From: Paragonimus westermani | Taxonomy: Eukaryota > Platyhelminthes > Trematoda > Plagiorchiida > Troglotrematidae | DNA: 64,000 nt | NCBI GenBank assembly: GCA_008508345.1 | Contig: QNGE01003296.1 | Location: 24,007 to 88,006, forward strand | Direction: 5' to 3' | In this document: piece by piece, positions 22,224 to 35,695 of the stretch | Layout of the letters: each line of letters opens with the position of its first letter | How positions within the stretch are numbered: position 1 is the first letter of the stretch | Position numbers and translations under genes: made by a program | The notes under the pieces: generated by a model | Seen by the model: only the letters and a program-made list of their open reading frames with translations | The model's database searches: none | Told to the model about the DNA's origin: nothing

Positions 22224-25200
22224 GCTACGAAGCCACTTGCAAAACTCAGCAGTTTTACATAAATAATCTTGGCGATTGGTGCCAATGCAAGAATTTCCAA
22301 CAGTGTGCGGTGATAATCGCCTATGTCACTAATAGCCAACGTAATTTTCCTATTGATACGACTATCTGAGAACACGGGTAAACTTTCTGGATACTCAGCG
22401 TGAATTGGTGGCTCCTCTGATAGCGCACATGTTGCGTTTAGACAGCATGTTCCAGTCGTTGGTGTGAATCGAACAAAAACCAAACTATTTTACGATTGGG
22501 TTGTTTTAATCTAGTTATCACCAAACCCTTTAAGGTATCTACAAAGTTTGTGCCAAATCATTATATTAAACGTTCCATGTGGTCAGTAGTCATCGTAATC
22601 AATTCAAAGTCACAAAACGACAGCTAATCATGTTCCCATCAATGGCTCTGTCTTCTCTGTTCTCATCAGGAGCCAGTTTGGAATATGTGGTCCAAATGAA
22701 GTATTCCATGCTTCTTACGATAGCGATAGCATGGTTGAAAATATAACGTGATCTTGGACATACAGAGTGGCATCAATCCATATTTCCGCCATGAAATCTT
22801 GCTCACGAATCGTTCCCTATTGCTTTTATCCCGAAATCCACTCTACAAACGAAAAGGATGAGCACTAGTTTTTCCAAACGATCGCTTGTATTTTTACTTC
22901 TGTTATTTATTTACACATCTTACTTGGCCACATGAAAACCTTTCCTTTGTTTTATCGTGATTCTGTGTCGCAAATTCGTTTTTAAAAAAATCGTTGCTTA
23001 TATCGAATTGCCAATCAGTCGGAAACAAATCGATAGTACTAAGATTTCGGTTTGCGTTTTTATCTTCCTAACTTATGGTAAGTATATTATATGTAAACCT
23101 GTTGCAGATGCTCGTGAGTGTTTTGCAGTCAAATCTGAACCAGTTGCAACGGACTAACTGGGACTGTTTCAGTTGTTGCTGAGTTTTGTTCGTTATTTGA
23201 CATAAAGAACGGAAATGAAGCGTAAACAGATACATAAGAAGATTATCGGACGACAATATTACAGATTCACTTGCAATGTGGTCAGGCTACACATAAAGTG
23301 AAATTTACAATTAACAGGAGAAAATTTTTCCCGGCTGTATTGATAAAGGAAAAAACTTGCCAGCATTTGTAATCGGATTGGAACAGTATTCTGTTCTACA
23401 GAGGCAATTTCAACTCGACGAAGTTGACATTTCTCCGACTGTCTCTTGATGACTTTAAAGCTAACAGAACACCTCAGAGGACGAATATTTTATTTGAAAA
23501 CTTTCATATAGGGGACGCGCCTTTTTTTGATGAACTCACTGAAGCCTGCATCCTTTAGAGTGGGTAATATAGCTGGTAGATCAGACCTCATAAATGACAC
23601 CCAACTGACTGACTGGGTTCAGATTTTACATTCCGTAAGTGTTCTTAATCTGAAAAACGGTTTGAAATCGTTCAACTAACCAAGTCAATGGTGACCGTAT
23701 TTTGAGTTGCTTAAAGTCAGAACAGTCGCAACGTCTTCTGAGATCTGTTTGCAGGTTTCGTACACGTTCATTCCTTGAAGTGTATGAGTTGATTGAGATA
23801 CAAATATCATGATTTTATGTTTTGGGGTTTTCAACTCTGAAACAATTTGGCTGAACCTATCAAGACGGTAACATCAGTAGGTGAGAGTAGGGAAACACTT
23901 GGTGCATAAATTCATTGCGGCTTATTCAGAAAATCTTGGAAAGCTGAATCTTCCTAAGACAGCAAACAATACCTGACGTAAGTGCTGGACAAGTATCTTT
24001 CGTTAAACCGAGTATGTATTTTGTTCAAGCTTTTAGATATTGGTCTTACCATCTTTTTCATATTCCAATTTTTCACTGTTTTATCCACTTGATTTCCGCA
24101 AGTCAAACCATTTTTTTGAATATACTGCGGGTAACCACTCGAAGTCCATAGATTATTACGTCTCAACGAAACGAACTGTGAATTGTGAAGTCGTCTGGAA
24201 GTTTATTAAATGACACAGAAGTCTATGTGTAAAACTTAACAACTCCACACTAGTTGAAGCAGAAACATAGCTTGTTCAATTTAAGAAATTCAGCGGCAGT
24301 AAAACTGGAGAAATAATTCGAACTCAAAAGATTTTTAATCCAAAGTTTGTACCAATCCACAGAAACGGACCTTGATTTCCAAGACTTCGTTACTTAAACG
24401 CCTTCCGCACGCTGACCATGAGATTCTACGGAAGTTCCACAAACTGACAAACGATCGATTAACATTCACAATAATATCTGGACGAAGATTTTCTGTATCG
24501 ATTGACATGAGCACTTTTAGGCACTCCATAGTTTATATTTAAGTCGATATAACGTCGGATCGTGGTGCTGTTTTTGTGCCACGATAACACCGATTACGCG
24601 AAACCTGCGGCCTGCAACTTCCATTTTCGCAAACAAGATGCACAAATGGGTTGTGTTTTCGAGTTGTTTTGTAAACTATAATCTTTGATAGAAACTAACG
24701 CCTTTCCAAAGCTACCAGTGGAAGAGGATGGAAACCACAACCAAAGTTGGCCGTCAGGCCTTTGTTCTCATCGGATAATCTCACAAAACCACTACACTTA
24801 TTCAGTAACATAAACTCTTCCCTCACATCAAACATCTTTAGTAGTGATGAGCGTAGGCACAGAATACTGGCATCCTTAAAACAGAATAGTGAAATCTGCC
24901 GTATTATACTGTCGACCGAGCAGACGAATTCACACTACCAATGGAACTTATGACGTCATTATTGTTTCAGTTACGGTGATGATTTCCTGTTCCTAAGCTG
25001 TTTCGTGAAACCACGATGGTCTACTTTGAGGCGATAAGCTTTCTGTCAAGGTTATTCACATATCTGCAAAGCTTTTCTCGAAATGAGACGGAAGACTACA
25101 CAGCGTAACTGCGAGGGGAGAGCTTTTTCAGGTCAAAGAAGAAATATTCAAATGGGATGATCAACATATCTGGGAGAATTGTGAACTAAGTACGCACCGA

Positions 25201-28200
25201 TGTCAGAGAGTTACTGCACGCTACACTAAACTACCTTCTGAATGTTATTTCACTCACAGTGTGTAAGTAAGTGATTTCGACTACAAATTCTTATGAAGTC
25301 TGAAATTTAGTGCAAGTGAGTCGCAGTAAACCGTATTATTCGTGTCTGTCATTCTAAACTCCACACTATGCAACATAATGAAGGACATACCATCTCGAAT
25401 TTAGGACTCTCCGAGAGTGAGGAACAGGGTGAGTATATGCAAGGCAGGGTGAGAATATTCTCTTCAAAATTCAATAGCGGAGCACGAAACACGGATAAAT
25501 AACGTTAATGACCGAACATGAAGATGGTCTTCACCGTTCAGAAAGACTGGTGTGGACAAACTGTCACACAAAATCAAAGTGGCTGTGAACGTTTATGCGG
25601 AAATCGCACTTCCCTGCTTATTAATTTTCGAGGCAAACAACGGTTTCTAGCTTTCATTCCGTAGGGAATCATCTGAAATAATCGCTAGCAGAGATGACAT
25701 ATAAGTACATATCATACGATGACAAATGAATTCAACATTGTCGCATATTATGTGAGCATAATGAAGTTTCAAGCCTTTTAAACGTACTGTGAAGACATTT
25801 AACTGAAATGTGAATTTGATCCAGGGTTCTTAATCACGTAACATCGTTTACAGAGATATACATGAGAATAAAAGTGGACTATGCGGAGATGCAATGTATA
25901 TAATGTAGAGTTGAATGATCTGAGCAGACTACTGGAGATTTGCGTAGCATCATACCATTGAAAAACAATGGATACAGGAAGTAGGTGGTCAGGAATATGC
26001 GCGGTTGAACTTAATCTGAATACATCTGTAAGGACGCTTGGAAGTGCAACGTTTCGATTAACCTGTTATCCGCGGATGTACAGTCTCCCTGTCAGTAAAT
26101 ACTTTACCATCCTTGCGCTTTGTCTTGCACACGATATATCAGCTGCATGCAGAGTAATTACATTAGGTTGGGTTATTCATCTCATGTCCCCACTCTGTTG
26201 AATACAGCGTATGCAGGTATCATATTATTATTGTATGTGGGATGAGAGAGTATGCGTGTTGACCATGTTGACACTCAACCAAATGTATTTTACACTAGGT
26301 TTTGAAGTTTCCACTTCACAGCTTGACCCAAATTTAAACTGGTTTCAGTTCACATTGTGTTTTTCAGAGTGCACTTGATTGAAAATTGATTAGTTTTTTT
26401 ACCGGATGCTCCGTCGGAATGCTTCAAGCTCTGCTGTATTAATTGCCTCACTTAGTGTACGTTGCATAGGTCACTCACTGTTGTTCTCATTTGGACTCGT
26501 CCATTGTTCGAGGGTTGTTCAAACCCAATTTGACAAGAATGGAATTTTTCTGTTTGGATGCATCGATACTTTTCAGTTGGAACACTATCCTCGATCAAAT
26601 AGCCATTGACGCACAGCAACCGCAGTGTACATGGATTCACAATCAAAGTTAGACCAAGTGAAAGTTTTGGCTGGGAATTTGCTTGGAAAATAAGGCTGAA
26701 AGTCACAATGTGAAAGCGGTGACCACAGACAAATTTGCAGGAAACAAATGTCAACCAGAAGGACGAACACATCAGTTTACACCGGTAAAATTTGTAAAAT
26801 TAAGTTATAGTTCTGTTCATAGGTTTGATTTAATTCAGCTCCAATGGACTATACTACACTCGCCCGTAAACAGGTAAAGGGGGAAACAATTTGTACTGCT
26901 GTGCCAAAACAGTACATTAGAACGGAGGACAAGAGCAACTTTTGCGCAGGATGTGCAAATTAATGTATGATGACCGATGACGAGCATCACCTAAAAATCT
27001 GATGGACTGGTTTCCTTCAAATGACAAGTTGTGGTATGACTTCCATAATGATGTCACCCAACCTTTCTTGGCTAATTAGACATTCTCCTTGATTTGCTTA
27101 CTTTGGCGTACAACATACAGTTTAACGGATTTTCTTTGTAGTATACCTGTCGTTCTTATGAAAATGTCATTCGGGACAACATACTTCTCGGCTCATACGA
27201 GGAGAATATTTGACTGGTACAGAAAACCAGTCAGAAAAACGAAACCGAAAGACATTTATGTTGGCATATGAACTGTCTTCTTCACTGTGCAAGTTCTGTA
27301 TTATTCCATGCATAAGTGTGACGGGTAACTTGAGCTAACATTTTGTGCACTTCAACTTTTCTACACCGTCCTTCGTTTTGCATTCCACCGAAAGTCCGCT
27401 TGTACTCCTCCACATCGAACAGTGTTGGCTTCAACCTATCTGATAATGAGAACCACATCCGTCGTAGCATACTGTGGCTCTGCGACGCCGAACCCTTTCG
27501 TATACAAAGGTATAACCCCATCTTATTGGGATAAAAATGAGGCAAACAACAGTCTTAGCGCTTCATTTTTAGACATTTGCGGTGAATTTGTTGATCAGCC
27601 GTCAGTGTTTCTGACGATTTTGTGCTCTATGGGTTCGGAAGATGTCAGACAACGCTGGATAAGAGTGTACCGTGACCGAAGTTAAGGATTTGTCAATTGA
27701 AAATTACGCTAGATGTCTTTGAAAACATGTTTCAGACTTAACCAAACACACTCAGATTGTTTGTGATAACAACCATCGCACGGTCTTTGCAAGTGCCTCG
27801 CTTTAAAATTACCGTTACTCGGCTTTAAACAAACCTGTCATTAATGAAAACATGTTATGATTTTGTTGAACCCTGCTGTCCGACTGTAAACGTCAAATAC
27901 GTGCATTTTTGGTTTATTCTCTCCTTCATCATACCATTTTACAGCTCAACCCAAACGGTTGAATTCAATATTCTCGCTCAACCCAAGCCACAGACCCTTT
28001 GAAAACTAAGAGGCAACCTAAAAATTCGTAAACTGAGCTGATTCTCTAAAATAACCCTCTAACTCAGCAACGTTTTGCATATAAATTGGGACTTTCTACC
28101 GACTTTGCCTATATGTGTCGACGGAATTTTCTCCCAGAATGTGAGAGGGCCTTAATTTTGCTTGGTAGTGAAAGGCTAGCACACACTTGATTTTCACATT

Positions 28201-28272
28201 CCCATTGGTGGGTTCACCACTAATTTCCCTGCAGTTTTGTGTTAGAGTTCACTTGATATTTTTTAATTTCAG
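22224..28272. other. No supported gene
   Basis: Many short frames, none with recognisable domains. The cysteine-rich frame overlapping 22154-22369 has no acceptor and is not accepted. Minus-strand 27282-27545 reads somewhat protein-like (FDVEEYKRTFGGMQ) but is unrecognised and unsupported by splice sites. Confidence 0.4.
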
Positions 28273-28476
28273 GGCGCGCTGTCCATCCTATTTAATGTTG
28301 GTAACAACACGAATCATGGTTCCTTCCTACGGAGGCTTTTTGCCAATTTGTTCTTCTTGTCTGTGCAGTTTGCCTTCTATAATTCCGCACTATTTAACAC
28401 GCTATTGCACAATTCGCATCCACTGTCCTCCTCATCGTCCTTGTTGAAAAAGATTAGTTTATCTACACCGAGCTGA
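28273..28476 (+). CDS. Candidate exon with strong acceptor, unrecognised
   Basis: An unusually good acceptor (gatattttttaatttcag) opens a frame of 67 codons ending TGA 28474-28476. It starts GALSILFNVGN and continues NLFFLSVQFAFYNSALF, ending in a serine-rich stretch. The first five bases after the acceptor (ggcgc), the phase and the early F-N-x-G recall exon B2. It lacks the cysteine, the I-P and the closing strand of a CUB B-half. It could be a very diverged CUB half, another gene or chance. Confidence 0.25.
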   Translation, partial: GALSILFNVGNNTNHGSFLRRLFANLFFLSVQFAFYNSALFNTLLHNSHPLSSSSSLLKKISLSTPS

Positions 28477-31400
28477 GTGGTGTACCGTTTCATTACGCAG
28501 ATTCCTCGACATCTCTTATCTGCACTTGCATCGACGTGAGACCGTTAACGCCCGAAGTTATTAATCATCTTACATTGACGCAGATGTCATCGTCAGTCGT
28601 AGGCAATATCCCAATACTTCAGTTTTGTTCGAAAGTATTCATAAGATGAGGTAATGCTATCGTGGAGATAGAATCTAGCAGTGAATATTTTACTACTAGG
28701 TAGCCTAGAAATGTGTAGTCACTGCGGTGCATACAAAAACATTAAACTGTTACAAATGTACTTGTAAATTGCACAAATCCCCCATCATACAAAACCCAGA
28801 TGAAAATCTTGTCCGGTATTACGTGTTAGTGTTTAATGGTGCTTAATGATGACTACATCTGCGTTAGCAGAACAGAGTGTCTCGGCTTATCTTTTAGCCA
28901 CTGTGTTCAGATTATCCCTAACGTCATATTCAAATAAGATTCTTGCGCATGCAATATAGATTTTTCAGACTGATGGTTAGGTTTTCACCATAATTGCTGT
29001 GTTACACCGTACACATTGCTAACTCTTGGTTGATGACTTCAGTTCACTCAGCGGCGGCCCAACATCACCATTTTGCCAATAAAATTAATCTTCGTACACT
29101 GGGCATACTCAGATTACCAACAAAGCATGTTTTTTAATGAGCCGATAACGTATGGATAACGTTCGCATGACATAGTGCCTTTATTCTTACCGCGGCCTAT
29201 CCCCCCTTCAGTTGTGAGTGATTTTTGTTGGTTTCTCTTATGTCTATGAACCTACGCTGATTCACCATTGTCAACATATTTCAATGGATTTTTACTAGCC
29301 TGTCATTTCAGCATATTCATCGTAAACAGGTCATCCACCGGATGACTGACTGAGTACCACCACGTTGGTTAGATTGTTGACTTGAGGGGAATCGCTCGGC
29401 CACTCTGTTTATCAGTATATATGGGTCGGCAACCAGTCATATATAGTGCAGCGATACAGAAAGATTAACGTATGGACCTCAAACCCAACCGTGTTAATAA
29501 GCACTGCTCAATGGTAATTATCTGTATGAACGGAGTGTAAATGCTTTCTTGTTAACCGGTAATGAACATCCTGGGGGGAAACTCAGTAAGTTCTGTCATA
29601 CTTTTATAAATTAATATTTGTTCACTTCCATAACCCTCGCACCTAGCCAAATGGACGACTCGAACTGAGCTGCAATCCTGCGACGAAAGTTTCCACGTCC
29701 AGTGTCCTTTAGATACGTTTTCAGTTGGTTACTCGATCTGCTCAGTAGCTACATTAATTCAAGCATTCAAGCGTTTTCCTTAGTTGTATGCTATGACGTG
29801 TGATTTTTAGCATGGTGATACTGTTGAAGAAGTGTCAGTATTACGGTGGTGTGTTGCAATATTTTTCACTAAGCCCACACTAACGAGCAGAATTTTTATC
29901 CTAATAAAGAGTTGGCGTTCATATTCACTTTTGACTACATCAACATGGAATACCATGTTTGTTTGCAACATCAACACATGCGGCGGCATGCCTCATATTT
30001 TTTTATACATGAATCCACCGCTGACCACCAATGGAACTATATTACTGAAAATGAAAGCTTTCAGTTCTATAGCGGCGAGCCTCACTTATGACAGGAACAG
30101 CAAATAAAATGTCTAGAAGTTAGCCACACAGGCTAATTGACCACTGCTCTTGAAAACCAGGTCTAATAAAACCTGCAATTAACTTGCAGAAAAACCAGAG
30201 TAACCAAACTACTGTTATCCTCACGAGGTCAACTTGCAACAAAGCTACCAACTATAAGACAATGATGAAGCAGTCTTTGTCCGTAAAAGTTGACCCTGTT
30301 GCCTACTGTCCTCCTCACGCATCATACATACAGATTATGACAGAAAAATTGAGAATCATTTGGGAAGATTTCTGAAATCAGTGCAACAATAACAAAACAA
30401 AGAAGTAGGGTTCATTTTGCGTCAAACGTAACAATGCCCTTGAGTACACTTGATCGATATATGCGCCTCAAGTGAAACAACTTAAGGGAATCTGCCGGAA
30501 CTTGTGGTACACCCGGAAGAACCGGTGGCGTAATTGTAGTACTGAAAATAGGACAAAAGAAGCGTTTAAGAATCACGGATTATCGCAGAACGTTAAAAGT
30601 GTAAGGAATGCTATTAAAAATGTAGAGTAGCCAAGCGGCTTTGTCAGTAGGAATACCATTGTGTTCATGAGTTGCATAAGCCTGTGACGTCATTATCACG
30701 TTCTCCGGTTCAAATAGTATCGCCGACTTAAATCACAATCAATGAAAGTTCCTAACTTATTTTTATAAGTGGAAATGAGTGAGGTGGAGTAACTTCCACC
30801 ATGAGGCTCAAAACACCGAAACTTTACATCTAGCACTGCGGCGTTACCGTCCCACTAGCTAACCACAAGCGATGGTTTAAACAACTTCAATCTCAATCAT
30901 CCCAACGCCTAAACTTCATCGTAGATCACTTGCATACGTTCCCATGTGTTGATTACATGAAATACTGGCAAAACACTTCTCACACTTAACATCTGCTGAA
31001 TTGATACCACCAACTCTTACTGGAAATCATCTTTTGCCTATCTTGTACCGCCTCATTGACTTGCTCACATTACCGCGTAGTCGACTGACGTTTGTCAAAA
31101 TTCCATGCACAGAGTCCATTTCGTGGTTAGTCGCTTAATTTGCCAATCCTTGTTTATGTGCCGAACCAGTTTTATCCGAGTGAACTCTCAGTGTCCTGTC
31201 TTTTCTCAGACAGACTGTGCACAACCGTGGCTCCCTTAAGATTTTACGTGCTCTTTACGTTGCTCTTCCAAAGTTAGCTATGCGCTGTTTTGTAATCCGC
31301 TCGATCGATGCCTGTATACGAGTGACTTAGGTAGTCTGGGTGGCTATGGTTTACAAATAACGGAGCCTCCAACCTAATCGCAGAACCTACCAACATTACA

Positions 31401-32028
31401 AAGTGGAAAACTTCAACGTATATTCCGTTGATGACGTCGTTGTATGTCTACTTTGAGGCTGTGTCTATTGGACAGATGCCCTGCTTCCATACTTTGCAAA
31501 TGACTTAATCACCTCGGACTCGAACAAAGTGTTGCTAGAGAAGACAGTTTTCCGTCTGTGGCTCCTAAGTTTCGACTTCCCAACAGCCAGGTTGCTCACA
31601 GTATCGGTCTACTTGATTCCTGACAATTAGCATCATTAACGCGATAAAACAAAATGGCTACGTTCACACATCTTACCTTCATATCAGAGCTGAGGCTTGA
31701 AGCTCAGAAAGTAACTCATTTTGTGTCCAACGAATAGATACGCTTGTTCGATTTCCATACATATTGTCGCTAGCTGACGAGTGCAGATACTAACAAAACG
31801 GGTCGTGAAGCTTGGGTTCGACACTGAACGACATGAAACATTGAAATCACCATTTTGAGAACCAACACCTCAGTAAATGTAACAATGACTTGTTTGTGGA
31901 AAATAATATTGTTTTCCGGTGTTTGTTCAGATATCAACACCAGTTCAGAATGTGCTTCCAGTTCAGCTATGAATCCCTCATTCTTGTACACATAAAGAGA
32001 TTGTTAGAGGAGATAAGAAACGAGGGCG
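28477..32028. other. No supported gene
   Basis: No recognised repeat or domain on either strand. A + strand frame at 29832-30107 contains several cysteines but no CUB pattern. Confidence 0.5.
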
Positions 32029-32271
32029 TCAATAAGTTTTTGCGGACTTAACATGGTCCACCGGTATGCAAAGCTGAGGGTCAGCTTTCACCACGAGATC
32101 CAAACAAGTCTGTGTTTCACTAACTGTTTCTATACCTTCTACGTGGATGCAATTGTATGGTGGCCGCTGTACACTATCGAGCTTCTTCAAGACCAAGGGG
32201 ATCGCCAAATTGATCAGGGCTTCTAGATAACAGATAGCAGATAGCAGATTTAACTGAATTCGGTATGCTAT
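32029..32271 (-). CDS. Coding-like block, minus strand, unrecognised
   Basis: A frame of 80 codons without an internal ATG, read from 32271 down to a TGA at 32029-32031. Composition is protein-like, with segments CYLEALINLAIPLVLKKLDS, YNCIHVEGIETVSETQTC and LVVKADPQLCIPVDHVKSAK. An AG (gaattcag) near the 5' side could be an acceptor. I do not recognise the family. It could be an exon of a minus-strand gene that includes the blocks at 34.7 and 35.5 kb, or part of an old retroelement. Confidence 0.25.
   Translation of the reverse strand: MAYRIQLNLLSAICYLEALINLAIPLVLKKLDSVQRPPYNCIHVEGIETVSETQTCLDLVVKADPQLCIPVDHVKSAKTY
32225..32250. repeat. Short 7-base tandem repeat
   Basis: About 3.7 copies of a 7-base unit (agatagc, first copy agataac). 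It sits inside the minus-strand coding-like block just described, which slightly weakens the coding interpretation there. Confidence 0.8.
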
Positions 32272-34744
32272 TCAAACAGTTCTTGATACAATGAACTCGA
32301 CTTTAACCGAATGCATCTTATCCCTACGCGCCCATAAATGAACTCTAAAATACCGTATGCATATTCCCAAAACTGCCTCCTCAAAGACCCATCACCAGGC
32401 CATTCCAATATTGCCCTCAATTCAAAGTTAAGCTGCTTCCGAACTTGCGTAATTGCGACAAATCATATTCAGATCACGCAGACCACTATAAACATGGGTA
32501 GTTGTTCGGCTTAGATTCAGTTTTCGACGTTAAAACTGGGACCAACTTACCTTTCGAAAGCACAGATGTGGTGCCGCGTCACTTGTCCCGTTGACATCAA
32601 GCAATGGCACCCTGCGTGCTTTAATAAAGTATCACAACCACAGAAATTGGGTAGCCTAGGTTTGATAGTTTCTGTAGCCACCAGGCGACAATGTTGAACA
32701 CAACGGATGTAAGTGTCCGACACGTATCAATGCAATCGATCATGCGAGGCACATTCTATTGGTGGTGTTCCATTGCCCTTCCGTTCTCAACCTAACCAGA
32801 TGATCTTAACATAAGTAACTCCACAGGGAAATTGCGTTTCTTCAAAATAACTAGAAACTGAGTAAACAGAATTGTGAAGCCTCACTAGGCACCATGACTC
32901 GGAAATGAGGGCGCGCGATTGTCAGCTACGCGTCACGGAATATATGCCTCAGGGCCGTGTAGGACTTTCTGGACACAGAGACACTGAAGTGTTTGCCTTA
33001 TTACTAATGTAAACGGAACTCAGTTTTATATGAGATAGAAACCGCAGTTGAGATGCTTGCGTGGTTTCAGGCTGTTGGCTACAAATTTTCCAAGGTATTC
33101 ATCAGAAGTGTTTGTCATAAAGGATTCAAGTCTCCACTTGGTGTATCACCAGCAGAAAAGTTATGGAGTTGATACATCGAATCCGGTTTCTGACTCACAA
33201 GCACACAGCTGTGCAACTGATTCTATTGACTATCTTACGCTGTTTTCTATGCGTGCCTCCCTGAATTGTTGCAGACGGATTTTTCCATTAGATAACGCAA
33301 TTGAAGGCCAACCATCTATTTTGCTCTAGTTTTAGTAAAACTCACGTTCCTTTGAGGTGTTTGAAAATGATATTCGGGAATGCAGGTCCGCGTTTACATA
33401 TGGGATAGAGGGAACACAGTCTACTGTCATCCTGTGTGCGATACTGCATAATACTTTCTGTCTTTTTCATCTATTCAGCTGATCTCAGAAAAACACTGGC
33501 TAGCACTAGATCCAGTGATGCTATCATATTCTTGGTCGTTTTATCATTTGATTGATCAAGTTACTAAAAGTGTTGTTGGGTCTGTTGGAGCTCCTTTGGT
33601 ATGTTCATTGTCTTACGGCTAGTAGGATACAGAAACTTAAATTAGTTGAGGCATAATTTGTTTGGTTGTGGGAAGCTGATTCCAAATTAGCCTTTGTTAA
33701 CCTTTGCTGTGTGCAGCGAACTATCTCGAAGAATTTTGTACTATAACTTTACACAACATGACTTTCTTGCTTTTTTTATAAACGTCGTTTATTATCCATT
33801 GAAATTTTCTTCCTTTGTATTGTTTGACAAGTCTCAATTATAATTCCCCGTTGAATTGTAGTGATTTGCAGATTCTTCTTTGGTTACTCAGTTTTGAACG
33901 CATTTCTCTTGGATAACTTGTGTATACTCTGAATTCACATTCAATGTGACGGTGTACCTTTATTGTACTTTTGTACGAAGCACAGCAAAAAGTTCGACCA
34001 TCTCGTTCGCCTTTTCTAATGTTTCTTTCTCGATTTGACCCGAACATATGAGAACGCGTTTTTGGAATTGTCTGATCCGCTTTACTGAGTGGATTATGCT
34101 AATTCTCTGGGAGCGACATGACTCTGTGTGTTCACTGAAGTATGAATTTTTAAGTGTGAATCTGGCAGCTCAAAATACCCTTCACCGGAAAATCGGTTGT
34201 ATAATCAAACTACTGATGAGTGCTGATGAGTAGTCGGGAATTTGGTTAAATTCTAGTTGGACATCACCTGCATTTGAACTCAGCCTTCATATTCAGATAG
34301 TTTTCTTAAGTGACATGTTCAGAAGCAGTGAACTCGCGAATATGGTATCAAACTTTTTTCTGCAAAGGTCTGCCTGTATAAGATTTCCAAAAACCATTTC
34401 CAGGAACCTTATGAAGTTGATGTATCACAGAAAAGTTCCAAACGCTTGGTTGACCGGAAGGCTAGTTCGAAATATGGCAAATTTGTCAGGTCTGCAGTCG
34501 GGCTCAACGGTACGCCTGCCTTAAGAATGTCGTTCATCTCTATATATGAATCGTACGTTCTCGTTTCAGAGAAACACTGCCAGATATTGCTAAGGTTTTT
34601 TGTGTTTTCTGATTCTCGTGCTCCTGTCTCCGGCCCACATTTGCTGCAAAACATTCTGCTTGTCAGCTAGAGTAAATCAACGCAACCCCATTGGCTTGAC
34701 TGAAAGTTGGCGGCCAAAGAGCTCCAGCTAATTTTTGTCCTTAC
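32272..34744. other. No supported gene
   Basis: A + strand frame at 33048-33329 follows a ttcag and contains NFPRY, but no complete domain is visible. Frames at 34315-34670 on both strands overlap each other and none is preferred. Confidence 0.4.
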
Positions 34745-34868
34745 AGTTAACTCGTGTCACGAAATCAAACTGCATGCTGCAGTCAACTCGATCCATCGTG
34801 CCGCTAACGTTACTAACAGTGATGTGAATTACAGCCTGTCGATGGTTGCGCAACCAATCTGATTTGGC
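34745..34868 (-). CDS. Candidate exon, CUB-like strand pattern, minus strand
   Basis: Read on the minus strand, the acceptor gggtttcgcag and donor gtaagg bound 41 codons plus one base. It includes SDWLRNHRQAVIHITVSNVS, where D-W followed by an alternating hydrophobic strand resembles the C-x-W-x-I region of a CUB domain with serine in place of cysteine. DCSMQFDFVTRVN resembles the later C-x-Y/F-D-F-x strand. Unlike the main gene, both features lie in one exon, so this would be a different architecture. Both splice signals are good but the block is short. Confidence 0.3.
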
Positions 34869-35446
34869 CTGCGAAACCCCAAATGAAAACACAGGAATGT
34901 TTCGTTCAAGCACCCTAGTTTCTGTGATCTACCACAGTTGGGACATCTGACGCGACTACACTTTCCCAATTTTAAGCCGAAATTTCAATTCTCCATAATA
35001 AAAGCAATTCACTCCCTGTTTAACAAATGTTATACACCTAGTCCTCTGTGCGGCTAAGTTAAGCTATTAAAATGCTTGTTAAACTTATTCTCGGAGTATA
35101 GTAAAACACAATGAGCATCGATCGAGAGCTTGCTTTATGCAGATTCGAGTTTTTAGACCAAGCTTAATGAATTCAGGTTGATAGCAGCCTTAGATTCAGG
35201 CGTATCCGCAAAAAACCTCAATCGGAACTAATGTTTCGAGAGCTTCTATTACCGGGTGATGATATTCCAAATTGGCATAGATGCAATATGACTGAAAAGT
35301 AAGTTCCTCGAAGAATCACGTGAATTATCATCCGCCTATGGGTTTTGAGAATTTCCGTTGATTATTTCAGCAAATGGTGTTAAACATCGACGGTCATCGT
35401 CAGCTATTTGGCCATTGGTAAGCTTCTTAATTTGAGATAGTATTGT
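34869..35446. other. No supported gene
   Basis: Between two minus-strand candidate exons. Nothing is recognised on either strand. Confidence 0.4.
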
Positions 35447-35695
35447 TCACTTCTTTGCGCTTTTCAGCCAATGTACCAGCACTGAAACCAAGTCCTGAAA
35501 TAACTCTGCCGTATATTCCAGAGGCACTGACACTGTATCCAAACATCCAGTAACACGACACATAACATCATCTACATGACTACTCCCTTTCATACCGCTT
35601 GGTACGAATGATCTAGGAATCACAAGGCCAGTTTGAAATGCGAACCCATCATGGAAGAATGGAGCAAACCTAAGACTACTTTCATTGTTAGACAA
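35447..35695 (-). CDS. Coding-like block, minus strand, unrecognised
   Basis: An open frame of 82 codons on the minus strand with protein-like composition. Segments include SSLRFAPFFHDGFAFQTGLV, then RSFVPSGMKGSSHVDDVMC and LDTVSVPLEYTAELFQDLV. A possible acceptor (gtagtcttag) lies near the start, and GT dinucleotides near the 3' side could serve as donors. The family is not recognised. With the blocks at 34745-34868 and 32029-32271 it lies in the right order to be part of one minus-strand gene, but the phases were not shown to match. Confidence 0.25.
   Translation of the reverse strand: MSNNESSLRFAPFFHDGFAFQTGLVIPRSFVPSGMKGSSHVDDVMCRVTGCLDTVSVPLEYTAELFQDLVSVLVHWLKSAKK

Noticed and set aside
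22154..22369. Cysteine-rich small protein (eight cysteines)
   Set aside because: No acceptor or signal peptide, spacing fits no known disulfide-rich family, and it overlaps the phase-compatible block at 22138 in another frame.
26550..26660. C-T-W-I motif resembling the second cysteine of a CUB domain
   Set aside because: The frame stops six codons later and lacks the first cysteine, an acceptor in the right phase and a donor.
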